A DNA stretch of 64,000 nt, from contig NZ_JAKWBL010000004.1 in assembly GCF_022513635.1 (NCBI RefSeq), positions 744,001 through 808,000 of the forward strand, read 5' to 3'. Position 1 is the stretch's first letter; every line of letters begins with the position of its first letter. Of the stretch, positions 9,858 through 19,472 are shown piece by piece. Source of the stretch: Paraniabella ginsengisoli (GTDB taxonomy: Bacteria > Bacteroidota > Bacteroidia > Chitinophagales > Chitinophagaceae). The notes beneath the pieces were generated by a model. That model made no database searches. It worked only from the letters and a program-made list of their open reading frames with translations, and was not told where the DNA came from. Made by a program: the position numbers and the translations under genes.

Positions 9858-11158
9858 ATGAATACGATAGAAGGATTAAAAGAGGCACTTCAACTATCCC
9901 CTGAAAATGCTCTCTTACGCACGCTATTGGCTGAAAACCTTTTGGCATTAGACAAACTTGACGAAGCTGAAGAGCACTACCATATTTTAGTTAGAACGAC
10001 TTCCACAGTAAAGGCCAAAATAGGATTGGCTACTGTTTTTTACAAGAAAGACAAATACTCCGCATGTAATGTGATATTGGAAGAATTATTGACAACCAAT
10101 AGTAACAATATTGAGCTATTAATACTTTATGCCAAAGGATTGCTCAAAGAAAATGAAACTTCTAAAGCAATAGACATTTATGCTTTGGTGTTGGCTATAG
10201 ATCCCGGTTATTATGATGAAGAGCTAGATGGAAGGCTTAGAGTAAATACAACAGTGGAGATCGATGATGATGATGAAATGCAAGATGATCGCTTTTTGGA
10301 AAAGCCTACAGTAAAGTTTGAAGATGTAGGAGGAATGGAACAGATAAAAAAGGAGATCGACTTAAAGATTATTAAACCTGCGCTTCATCCTGATTTGTAC
10401 AAAGCTTATGGCAAAAAAGCCGGCGGAGGTATTTTGTTGTACGGACCTCCAGGTTGTGGCAAAACTTTTTTGGCAAAAGCCACAGCGGGACAGATAAATG
10501 CAAAGTTTATTAATGTTGGATTGAACGACATCCTTGATATGTGGATTGGTAGTAGTGAAAAAACCTGCATGAAGTTTTTGAGATTAGCCGTTCAAATAAG
10601 CCTTGCGTAATGTTCATCGACGAAATAGATGCGTTGGGCGCTAGCCGTAGCGATATGAAGCAATCTAGCGGCAGGCACCTTATTAATCAGTTTCTTCAAG
10701 AGTTAGATGGAGTAGGAAATGAAAATGATGGCGTATTAATACTTGGAGCGACCAATACTCCATGGAATTTAGACCCTGCATTTAGGCGACCGGGCAGATT
10801 TGACAGAATCATATTTGTACCGCCACCCGATGAGAACAGCAGAGAAGCCATTTTAAGATTAAAATTGCGTAATAAACCAGTTGAAAATATTGATTACAGA
10901 CAACTGGCTGTTAAAACAAATAATTATTCAGGTGCTGACATAGATGCCATTATTGATCTTGCTATTGAGGACAAGCTAGAATCAGCTTTTATGGATGGTG
11001 TTCCTAAACCTCTTCAAACAAAAGATTTAATTACTGCAATTAAAAAACATAAACCAAGCACACAAGAGTGGTTTGCAACTGCTAAAAACTTTGCACTGTT
11101 TGCAAATGACGCGGGATTGTACGATGATATATTAGCCTATTTAAAAATCAAGAAATAG
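9858..11158 (+). CDS. TPR-AAA+ ATPase of the Cdc48/FtsH-like class (frameshifted)
   Basis: About 433 residues after one frame repair near 10565 (GAAAAAACC needs one more A). Residues 1-120 are tetratricopeptide-like helical repeats. A classical AAA domain follows: VKFEDVGGMEQIKKEI, Walker A GPPGCGKT at 196-203, Walker B VMFIDEIDALG, and the second region of homology ATNTPWNLDP with the arginine-finger segment RRPGRFD. It should be a cytoplasmic hexameric remodelling ATPase, with the TPR part probably recruiting partners in place of an N-domain. The next gene, one base after the stop codon, is a TPR membrane protein, a likely partner. No protease domain is present. Confidence 0.85.
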
Positions 11159-11159
11159 T

Positions 11160-12407
11160 ATGGCAGACAATGCATTGACCAGAGTAGAAATATTAATGCA
11201 GCAAAACCGATATCCGGAGGCGGAGCAAGTGCTGCGTAATCTGCTCACTACAGATACAAACAATATTACCTACCTGCTGCTACTGGGTGAAACGAATTAC
11301 CAGCAGGATAAGTTTGATGAAGCAAGAAGTATTGCATTTCATCTTACAAGTCTGGCTCCTGATGAACCTGAGGTATTTTTTCTAAAATCCAGGATTGCAG
11401 CTGAGGAAAAATTATATGATGAAGCCGAGAAAAATATAGAGCAAGCTATAAGTTTAAACCCAAACGATGCGGACTACTTTGCTTTTTTTGCACAGATAAA
11501 ACTTATCAGAAAAAATATACTCTGGCGCTAAGCATGGCAGATAAAGCGCTGGAGATTGATGCAGAGAATTTGCTTGGCCTAAACATGAGAAGTTCTGCGC
11601 TTGTAAAATTGAACAGGAAAGAGGAGTCTTTTGAAACAATTGAAGGCGCTTTGCGAAACGATCCTAATAACGCCTATACACATGCAAATTATGGCTGGGG
11701 CTTGCTGGAAAATGGAAACGCAAAAAATCCTTACAACATTTTGAAGAATCTTTAAAAATAAATCCCAATTATGAATATGCGCAGGCAGGGATGTTGGAGG
11801 CAATAAAGGCTAAAAATTTATTTTACAGACTATTTTTGAAATATGCTTTCTTCATGAGCAAACTTACGTCCAACTATCAGTGGGGCGTAATTATAGGCCT
11901 GTATATAGCAACCAGGGGATTAAGCACATTGGCCAAAAACAATGAGTCATTCAGACCTTTTCTGATCCCCGTTATTATTGTATTATCAATATTTGCGTTT
12001 TCAACATGGGTTATAACCCCCATTAGTAACCTTTTTTACGACTTAACAGGTATGGCCGCTATTTGTTGAACCCAAAAGAAAAAATGAGTTCAAATTTTGT
12101 AGCCATAAGCTGCTTCATCATGCTAATCGGAGTGGCATCTTATTTTCTTATGAGAGACCCCAGATTTTTAGCCCCTGCTGCATTTGGGTTTATCATGATG
12201 GCGCCGTTAGGTGTAATGTTCGAAGAAACAAAAACTCCCAAATTGCTGTTCTATTATACTATTGGCCTTGCAATGGTAGGAATAATTGGGGTGATAACAT
12301 CCCTCACCGAAGGCACATTTTTGAACGGATTCTTAATCTTGTTTGGTGTTGGCTTTTTTGCATTTCAATGGGTTGCTAATTATCAGCTAATAAATGCAGA
12401 CAATTAG
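11160..12407 (+). CDS. TPR protein with C-terminal membrane domain (three frameshifts)
   Basis: Read across three breaks (near 11515, 11720 and 12045) this is about 416 residues. The N-terminal ~210 residues are TPR repeats (RYPEAEQVLRNLL, KFDEARSIAFHL, LYDEAEKNIEQAISLNPND, ALEIDAENLLGLN). The C-terminal half has about five hydrophobic segments, such as WGVIIGLYIATRGL, PFLIPVIIVLSIFAF and PKLLFYYTIGLAMVGIIGVI. It should be an inner-membrane protein with a cytoplasmic TPR domain. The one-base gap to the TPR-AAA gene implies a two-gene operon. Function is unknown; anchoring or regulating the ATPase is an inference from context. Confidence 0.75.
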
Positions 12408-12436
12408 AGTATGTCTAAAGGCACATTCTAATATCC

Positions 12437-13007
12437 TTATCCACAGGAAAAAATCCGTGCCATTTCGCTGCTATTTTTAGCTTTCAACAATTTGAATGCT
12501 GTCTTTGCCAGTTCCTTAATATCAGACTCGTTTAGATGCATGTCCTTATTACTTTCTATCGATTTGAGCAATCTTCCTTTATGTAAATAGTACCGATTCT
12601 GATAGGAGAATTCATCAGGATTTACTGCTCCGCCGTAAGTATTATTTTGATAAATGAATATCAAATCGCCGTTATCAAAATAATATTCCTCTTTCCACGA
12701 TCCGTGATCTTCTGCGCCTACGTTAAGAACTTTTACTATTGCATCGTTACTATAAAAAAGTAACGGTACCAACCATGGGTGGTGCGGCACAGGTTGTATC
12801 ATTTTCCCAGTGAAAGGACTTTTGAGGCAAACTGTCATTATTGATTTTTGTATAACTGTTCTTTATATTTTGAATGATATGTGCGCTGTCTGAAGGTGTT
12901 TGCTGCAAAACAGGAAGGCTGTCTTTATCTGTCTGCTCTGCATTTTGTTGCTTCGGCTTGCAGCCAATCATCACCATTAAAAGCAAAAAGGGTAACAATA
13001 TTTTCAT
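12437..13007 (-). CDS. Hypothetical lipoprotein (frameshifted)
   Basis: The ATG at 13007 starts MKILLPFLLLMVMIGCKPK, a lipoprotein signal with Cys in MIGC. About 189 residues result if the T run near 12756 is one base shorter than written. The mature part has no domain that I recognise; it contains a stretch with EDHGSWKEEYYFDNGDLIF and ends in a Lys-rich helix. It should be anchored in the cell envelope. It converges on the TPR membrane gene, separated by 29 bases. Confidence 0.6.
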
Positions 13008-13065
13008 CCGTATATTTTTTTGTTGCAGCTTTGCTGCGATTATTTTTATCGGACGGAGGAACGCT

Positions 13066-13884
13066 TTATCCAATCACACCTCTGTAAATCAGAAGCAGTA
13101 AAACAATACCTACTATAATTCTGTACCAGCCAAAAATTTTAAAGCCATATTTTTCAAATAATTAATGAAAAACTTAATGGCAATAATGGCCACAATAAAA
13201 GCAACAATATTTCCTACCGCAAAAGCAATCATATTATCCGAAGATTGAGTAATCAATTCGTAACCTTTTTGCTCCGCACCCGCTACATTCCATTTCTTTA
13301 AAAAAGAGAATACAAAGTGGCTGCGGCCATTGTAGGAACGGCAAGAAAAAAGAAAACTCCGCTGCTGCGCTCCTGGTAAGCCCTTGTTGCATGCCGCCAA
13401 TTATTGAGGCGGCGCTGCGGCTTACTCCGGGAATCATTGCAATACATTGCCAAAGGCCGGTTATAAAAGATTTGCCGTAAGTGATTTCTTTTTCAGAATG
13501 AATTGTTGGGTGATTAAATGCTTTATCAATAAACAATAAAACAATACCGCCCAGTAGCAATGAAACGGCTACCGTTGTTGGACTTTCCAGCATTTCATCA
13601 ATCTTGTCAGAAAATAAAAACCCTAATAATAAAGCCGGAATGACACCAATAATCAGCTTTACATAAAATTGCCAGCGACTAAAATCAAAAAACTTTTTCC
13701 AGTAAAGCACCACAACCGCCAGTATTGCTCCTAATTGAATCGCAACTTCAAAAAGCTTAGTAAACTCTTCCTTTTCAATACCCATAAATGAGCTGGCGAT
13801 GATCATGTGGCCGGTAGATGAAACGGGCAAATATTCAGTAATTCCTTCAACAATAGCGATGATAATCGCTTCAATAATGCTCAT
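13066..13884 (-). CDS. uppP: Undecaprenyl-diphosphate phosphatase (three frameshifts)
   Basis: UppP/BacA dephosphorylates undecaprenyl pyrophosphate at the inner membrane, recycling the lipid carrier for peptidoglycan and other surface polymers. The N-terminus [26 protein letters not shown] holds the catalytic [14 protein letters not shown] motif, and the second signature [13 protein letters not shown] is present with its Arg and Ser. Three breaks, near 13330, 13300 and 13133, lie in short T or A runs; repaired, the protein is about 273 residues, the family length. The order ftsX, DUF3098, uppP on the same strand is common in this phylum and points to an envelope operon. Confidence 0.9.
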
Positions 13885-13897
13885 AGAAAAAGTTTAT

Positions 13898-13926
13898 AAA
13901 AAAGGCGATACTGCTCTGCATCGCCT
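13898..13926 (-). terminator. Hairpin with T tail between DUF3098 and uppP
   Basis: On the minus strand a 7-bp stem AGGCGAT/ATCGCCT with a 10-base loop is followed by TTTTTT. It could attenuate transcription between DUF3098 and uppP. Confidence 0.5.
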
Positions 13927-13950
13927 GTACATATTTTAAAAAAGAAAAAT

Positions 13951-14196
13951 CTATTCTGATTTTTTGAAAATAGCAAAACACTCAATGGCCAAACCAATAA
14001 TAATAAGTATAGGAGCGATAGTAATACGTGTTGTGCTATACACTTCTTCCGGTTTAAATTCAGCGGGGTTATCACTCTTTCCGCCTGCCATTAAAAACAT
14101 GCCGATTGCAATTACGATTACTCCAATCAGCATCCACATATAATTGCTTTTGCCAAAAAGAACCGGGCTATTAACGTTTACATTATTTTCTGACAT
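13951..14196 (-). CDS. DUF3098 two-helix membrane protein
   Basis: An intact 81-residue protein with two membrane helices, YMWMLIGVIVIAIGMFLM and ITIAPILIIIGLAIECFAIF, joined by a short polar loop. It matches the DUF3098 family of Bacteroidota, whose genes usually lie between ftsX and uppP as here. Its function is unknown. A link to cell-envelope or division work is inferred from that conserved neighbourhood. Confidence 0.85.
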   Translation of the reverse strand: MSENNVNVNSPVLFGKSNYMWMLIGVIVIAIGMFLMAGGKSDNPAEFKPEEVYSTTRITIAPILIIIGLAIECFAIFKKSE

Positions 14197-14346
14197 AATT
14201 GAGAATGTTTTAATGGTGCAATATTAATATTGTTTTTTCAAAATAACCGTTAATAAAATGGAGTATCTCACAGAAATCACAGATGTGCACAGATTTTTTT
14301 ATCCAATTTACATGTTATTAGTGAGCCCTGTTTAAACTCAGAAAAA

Positions 14347-15215
14347 TCAATACAAATCGTCTAGTTTCTTTTTCAAATATTTTAAAACACTTGTATGTGT
14401 GCTTACCAGTGTGATTAGAATACCTAATAACAGCATGCCGGTAAATAGCAAAGCCAGCTGAGAATTGTCTTGTATCGCCGCCAGCTCCGGCAACATTTTT
14501 TTAGCGCTTCTAATAATTAACAGCACAGCAACAATCGCAATAACGCCGCTTATAGCTCCATTTAAAATAGCGCGCAAATCCAGCGGTTTTGCAATAAACC
14601 ATCGCGTAGCGCCCACCATTTGCATCGTTTTTATCGTAAATCTGTTACTAAACATGGCCAGTCTAATGGTGTTATCAATCAATACAATTGCTGCCAATAA
14701 CAATAATAAAGACACGCCCAACAATACCCAGTTCACTATTTTAATTTTACTATCAAGGCCGCCAACCAGCAGTTCCGGGTACTTCACTTCCGTAACATAT
14801 GTTTGCTTTTCCAGATCGGCTTTGATTTCTGCAAGCTTATCTACATTCAGGTATTCCGAATTTAATTTAAAATCGATGCTTTGCGGCAATGGGTTTTCCG
14901 TTAAAATACCTTCCCAGCTTTCATTTCCATCGCCCAGGTATCTGGCTTTTGCCATTTCTTTAGTAGTAAAAACATATTCTTTAATGTACGGTTTGCCTGC
15001 AATATATTGCACCAAAGCCGCGCTGTCGGCAGCAGCCAAAGGATCGCGCAGGTACACATTCACTTCCACTTCTTCTTTAAAATGTTGCCCCAGTGTCCGC
15101 GTATTAATCACCAGCCAGCCAATAACGCCAAGCAAAAAAGCACCAGCGTTACACCCAGGATGCTCATAAAGTAAGACGCTTTGCCACGTTTTACTGCCTT
15201 TGTTTTTTCCGCCAT
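14347..15215 (-). CDS. ftsX: Cell-division ABC-transporter permease FtsX (frameshifted)
   Basis: FtsX is the membrane half of the FtsEX complex, which couples ATP hydrolysis to activation of peptidoglycan hydrolases at the septum. The ATG at 15215 gives MAEKTKAVKRGKASYFMSIL; a missing T near 15135 (GCTTTTTTGC) separates it from the long downstream frame beginning LLGVIGWLVINTR. After repair it has about 289 residues: TM1, a large extracytoplasmic domain (VEVNVYLRDPLAAADS onward), then three TM helices with LAMFSNRFTIKTMQMVGAT before the last two. FtsE is not in the window. Confidence 0.9.
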
Positions 15216-15330
15216 AATTATACAATTTGCTCACAACCAAGCCTCGCAAATTTAGTGTATCCGGTCTACAATGCTTAAATTTGCCGCCACATAAAAAAAT
15301 TACAATAAACCGTTGATTTTTATGTACCGG

Positions 15331-15390
15331 GCAGATGAATATAGGGCATCGGTATTGCGTCGCACAGCGTTAACTGTAGTGCAGCAATCA
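15331..15390 (+). repeat. Dispersed intergenic repeat, copy 2
   Basis: The sequence reads GGGCATCGGTATTGCGTCGC and then ACAGCGTTAACTGTAGTGCAG. It is a degenerate member of the family with core GGCATC..TTGCGTCGCAC. Confidence 0.5.
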
Positions 15391-15438
15391 ACCACATATT
15401 CTTCGCAAAACGCCCGAAGCATTAAATCGACTTCAATT

Positions 15439-15469
15439 CTCTCCCCTTTGGGGAGGTCAAGAGGGGCTT
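15439..15469. repeat. Palindromic repeat abutting the leuS start codon
   Basis: CTCTCCCCTTTGGGGAG is followed by GTCAAGAGGGGCTT, and the leuS ATG begins at the next base. The palindromic core is related to the CCCCTCTCC..GGAGAGGGG palindromes in the leuS insertion; its reverse complement reads KPLLTSPKGE. Confidence 0.6.
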
Positions 15470-18400
15470 ATGGACTACAATTTTAATTCGATAGAAAAAA
15501 GTGGCAGCAGCAATGGAAAGATGAGCAGGCTTATAAAGTGAGCAATGAAAGCACAAAACCTAAGTTTTATGTGCTCGACATGTTTCCTTATCCAAGTGGC
15601 GCAGGTTTGCATGTGGGTCATCCCTTAGGCTATATTGCCAGCGACATTTATGCGCGATACAAACGCTTAAAAGGATTCAATGTGTTGCATCCCATGGGCT
15701 ATGATGCATTTGGTTTACCAGCCGAACAATATGCCATCGAAAACGGCGTTCACCCTTCAGTTTCCACCGAAAAAAATATTGAAACCTTTCGTACACAATT
15801 AGACAATATTGGCTTTTGTTACGACTGGAGCCGGGAAGTGCGCACCAGCGATCCCAAATATTACAAGTGGACGCAATGGATTTTTCTGCAACTGTTCAAT
15901 TCATTTTTCAACCGTCAAACACAAAAAGCCGAACCAATTGCTGGTTTAATAAAGCTTTTTGAACAGGAAGGAAATGTAAATCATCCTGTGCCGAATGAGA
16001 AATTTGTATTAAGTAATTCACAATTCACAATTCACAATTCACAATTTACCTCAACTGAGTGGGTCAGCTTCGACGAAGCCACTCAACAATCCATCTTAAT
16101 GGAATACCGCCTGGCTTATTGCGGCTACGGCGAAGTAAATTGGTGCGAGGCATTGGGAACTGTTTTGGCCAATGATGAAGTAGTTAATGGCGTAAGTGAA
16201 CGTGGCGGTCACCCGGTTGTAAAAAAGAAACTACGTCAATGGTATTTACGCATTACCGAATATGCCGATCGTTTGCTGCAGGGCTTGCAAACAGTGGATT
16301 TCAGCGATGCAATGAAAGAAATGCAATCCAACTGGATTGGCAAATCTTCAGGAGCGGAAATTGAGTTTGAAATAAACCTCACCCCTAACCCCTCTCCTAA
16401 AGGAGAGGGGGACAAGACCCCGACTGAAAGAAAACTGTATACGACAGACAGCAAAACCTGGAAAACTTTAAAGGAATTTGCAAGAGAAAATAGAAAAAAT
16501 GCAACTGATGCCGAAGATATTTTATGGCAGCATTTGCGAAACAACCAATTAGGTCAAAAAGTAAGAAGGCAACATGCAGTAGGCGAATATATTGTAGATT
16601 TTATTTTTATAAACTCCAAACTTGCCATTGAAGTCGATGGCGAATATCATAACGAAAAGGAACAGCAGGATTTTGACATAGCAAGAACCGCTTACTTCAA
16701 TGAACTAGGTTTTGATGTATTACGATTTACAAACGCAGAAGTTGAAAACAATATTGGTAATGTTGTGTCGATTATAAAAGAGAGGCTTAAAATTATTGCG
16801 GATGCGCTCCCCTCTCCTTTAGGAGAGGGGCCGGGGGTGAGGTTGCGAGCTTACACAACTCGCCCCGACACTATTTTTGGTGTCGACTTTATGGTTATAG
16901 CGCCCGAGCATGAATTAGTTGATAAAATTAAATCGGCGGAACAAACAGCAGCGGTGGATGAATACATTGCTTACGTAAAAAGCCGCAGCGAACGTGAGCG
17001 CATGGCTGAGAAAAAATCACCGGTGTATTTACCGGCGCTTACGCCCTAAATCCTTTTGATGGAAAAGAAATTCCTATCTGGATTTCGGAATATGTTTTAG
17101 CAGGATACGGCACGGGTGCTATTATGGCTGTGCCTTGCGGCGATGAAAGAGATTTTAAATTTGCGAAACATTTTGATATTCCTATCACCAATATCATTGG
17201 TGACCATTTCAATGGTGAAGAAGCCAATCCTACAAAAGATGCGGTGTTACAAAACTCCGGCTTTTTAAATGGAATAGTAATGCGCGATGCAATGGAAGTG
17301 GCCATAAAAGCCATTGAAGAAAAAGGCATCGGCACCAGAAAAATAAATTATAAAATGCGTGATGCGGCATTTAGTCGCCAGCGCTATTGGGGTGAGCCGT
17401 TTCCTGTTAAATGGGTCAATGGTGTTGCCTATGCGCTTGATGAAGAAGAGCTGGCTTTAACGCTTCCTGAAGTTGATTCTTATAGTCCCGGCCCGGAAGG
17501 AGAAGGGCCTTTGGCAAATATTCCTGAATGGACATCGAAAAACCTGGAAACAAATACGATGCCCGGTTATGCGGGATCTTCCTGGTATTTTTTACGATAC
17601 ATGGATCCGCAAAATGATAATGAATTTGCCAATCGTAAAGCAACGGATTATTGGAACCAGGTAGATTTATATATCGGTGGTACAGAACATGCGGTTGGGC
17701 ATTTACTGTACAGCCGTATGTGGACGAAAGCCTTGTGCGATCTGGGCCACATCGGTTTTGATGAACCTTTTAAAAGATTGGTAAATCAGGGAATGATTCA
17801 GGGAAGTTCAAGGTTTGTGTATAGAATTAATGGAACAAATCAATTTGTATCTTATAGTCTGATTTCTAACGATACTGAGTACGAAGGAAAATTATTGGAT
17901 AAAATACATGTTGATGTAAACTTTGTTGATGGTGTTGAGTTGAATACTCAAGCCTTCAAAAAGTGGAAGAATGCGGAATTTGCTGATGCTGAATTTATAC
18001 TTGAAGGAGGAAAGTACATTTGTGGCACAGAGACAGAGAAAATGTCTAAAACCAAATATAATACGGTAAATCCTGATGATTTGGTTGAAAAATACGGCGC
18101 CGACACTTTCCGTATGTACGAAATGTTTTTAGGCCCGGTAGAGATGAGTAAACCCTGGGACACAAAAGGCATTGAAGGCGTACACCGTTTTCTTAAAAAA
18201 CTTTGGCGTTTGTTTTATAAAGAAATGAACAGCGGCGAATCGGTTTGGCAGGTTACTACTGATGCGCCTACTGATGCTGAATTGAAAGTATTGCATCGCG
18301 CTATCAAAAAAATAGAAGAAGACACGGAGCGATTTAGTTTTAATACTGGCGTAAGTGGCTTTATGATTTTGGTAAACGAACTTACTGATCTGAAATGCCA

Positions 18401-18734
18401 TAAGCAAGATATTTTGCAGGCAATGCTAATTATGCTGGCGCCGTATGCACCGCATATTGCTGAAGAACTTTGGAGAGCTGTAGGCAACAATACATCGGTT
18501 ATTGATGCAGCCTATCCAAAACTGGAAGAAAAATATTTAGTTGAAACCAGCAAAGAATACCCTATTTCTATCAATGGTAAAATGCGTACTACCATGAACA
18601 TTTCCTTAAGCGCTGAGCAAAAGGAAATAGAAGAAATGGTTTTGAAAAATGAAACAGTACAAAAATGGGTAGAAGGCAAAATGCCTAAGAAAATTATTTA
18701 CGTAAAAAATAAAATGGTAAACATAGTTGTGTAG
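15470..18734 (+). CDS. leuS: Leucyl-tRNA synthetase carrying an in-frame DUF559 insertion (two frameshifts)
   Basis: LeuRS charges tRNA-Leu in the cytoplasm. The ATG at 15470 gives [16 protein letters not shown] after one A is restored near 15497; a second missing A lies near 17012. The repaired protein is about 1088 residues, against roughly 930 expected, and the excess is a 157-codon insert at residues ~303-459. Class I motifs are intact: HVGH at residues 48-51, and KMSKT with its flanks (base 18041 on). The CP1 editing domain has [18 protein letters not shown] and TTRPDTIFG. The insert falls inside CP1, a few residues before TTRPDTIFG, and carries a nuclease-like domain. A heptamer repeat lies earlier in CP1. 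An RNA terminator overlaps the stop codon. Confidence 0.92.
16015..16049 (+). repeat. Five tandem heptamers AATTCAC within leuS
   Basis: Four perfect AATTCAC units and a fifth AATTTAC lie in the coding region and translate as [12 protein letters not shown]. The segment sits in a variable loop of CP1 where other LeuRS proteins have no counterpart that I recall. Gain or loss of one unit would shift the frame. Confidence 0.85.
16375..16844 (+). mobile_element. 470-bp palindrome-ended element encoding a DUF559 endonuclease domain, inserted in frame in leuS
   Basis: The ends at 16375-16410 and 16809-16844 are 36-bp inverted repeats differing at three positions; each starts AACCTCACCCC (outer end) and contains the palindrome CCCCTCTCCT-AA-AGGAGAGGGG. 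Between them is an open frame continuous with LeuRS. It encodes [12 protein letters not shown], then a DUF559 domain of the VSR-like restriction-endonuclease fold: [58 protein letters not shown]. The Asp of VDF and the ExD of AIEVDG are the expected metal ligands. The frame leaves through [13 protein letters not shown] into [11 protein letters not shown]. No target-site duplication is evident. No intein splice residues are present, so the domain probably stays in the protein. Confidence 0.85.
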
Positions 18735-18759
18735 CAAGCGCTACACAACTATGTTTTTT
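18720..18759. terminator. Bidirectional terminator after leuS
   Basis: A 16-bp perfect stem, AACATAGTTGTGTAGC paired with GCTACACAACTATGTT, has an AAGC loop and a T-run after it and an A-rich flank before it. It overlaps the leuS stop codon and also serves the convergent gene that ends at 18770. Confidence 0.85.
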
Positions 18760-18769
18760 ATAAAGAATC

Positions 18770-19178
18770 TTATTGAACAAAAGAAAGCTTGCGATATTTT
18801 TCTTTATATTCTTTGCCGCCAACTAAAAAGCTTAATTCTAAAGTTTTATCATCAATCTTTTTGTAGGTTATGTTATTTGTTGAGCCATTCAGCGCAGGAT
18901 AAAAGCTTTTTCGATCTTCTCGGTGAAAGCATTGTCTGAAGTAACTTCACAAGTTCCTTTCATAGAAATGGCGTGGCCGTTTTGGTTGGTAATATATTGG
19001 ATATATTTCCGTCCGTCCTAATGCCTTAATAAATCTGCTCGGGTTCCCTGCGGGGTTTCGGGTTCCCACATTCCGGTAAGAGCTTTAGCGTCATAATTTT
19101 TTGTGTTGTTGATAAAAGCAGTGCAAATAATAACAATAGCAAAGCTGCGACAATTTGCTTTGACTGTAGTTGTTTCAT
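18770..19178 (-). CDS. Small secreted protein of unknown function (broken frame)
   Basis: The ATG at 19178 starts MKQLQSKQIVAALLLLLFALLLS, a clear signal sequence. Reading across A- and T-run breaks near 19095 and 18898, the mature part contains LTGMWEPETPQGTRADLL, then DGRKYIQYITNQNGHAISM, then KGTCEVTSDNAFTEKIEKAF and YPALNGSTNNITYKKIDDK before LSFVQ. The GMW..DGRKYI layout recalls small lipocalin-like export proteins of Bacteroidota (DUF4488-like), but I am not certain. An in-frame TAG remains just before DGRKYI even after repair, so this copy may be truly inactive or contain a substitution error. Confidence 0.5.
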
Positions 19179-19472
19179 TTTGTTAGTTTTTTTATTTCCA
19201 GAGAAATACAAACACGATTCGTATTCTAATAAGTTGTAATTTGTTTATAGAAAATTTAATGATCAACACTTTGAAAATTTGGGAACGTTTTTTGCAATGG
19301 TGTCAGAAGCTGATTCATTCCGTATGCTTTGGTTAAATAAATTGAACAAGCATCATCCTGATTCGACCAAGTAAAAACGATAATACACCTATATTCAAAT
19401 GCCAATGAAAACTTCCTACTTTTCATATATAAAGTTTCTTAAATCAAAATTTAATAATTAAAAATTCAGACC
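19179..19472. other. Intergenic region without a clear gene
   Basis: The stretch is AT-rich. It holds one short plus-strand open frame, about 19240-19374, ending HHPDSTK-stop, with no start codon in a convincing place and no similarity that I recognise. The promoters of the two divergent neighbours should be here. Confidence 0.5.

Noticed and set aside
10560..10610. Programmed frameshift in the TPR-AAA gene
   Set aside because: The break is at a plain A run like dozens of others here, with no slippery-site plus structure pattern distinct from them.
14250..14310. Repeat of the type CACAGAAATCACAGATGTGCACAG between ftsX and DUF3098
   Set aside because: It looks like a known Bacteroidota intergenic sequence but occurs only once here, so I could not support a family from this window.
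16236..16544. Minus-strand open frame reading through the left palindrome of the leuS element
   Set aside because: It is the antisense of the leuS frame; the apparent [11 protein letters not shown] segment arises from the palindrome read backwards.
16375..16844. Intein in leuS
   Set aside because: The insert has no N-terminal Cys/Ser and no C-terminal His-Asn followed by Cys/Ser/Thr; it starts Asn-Leu-Thr-Pro and ends Gly-Val-Arg-Leu-Arg. Its ends are palindromic DNA repeats.
19240..19374. Short plus-strand gene ending HHPDSTK
   Set aside because: There is no credible start codon, the length is about 40 codons, and I recognise no family; chance cannot be excluded.
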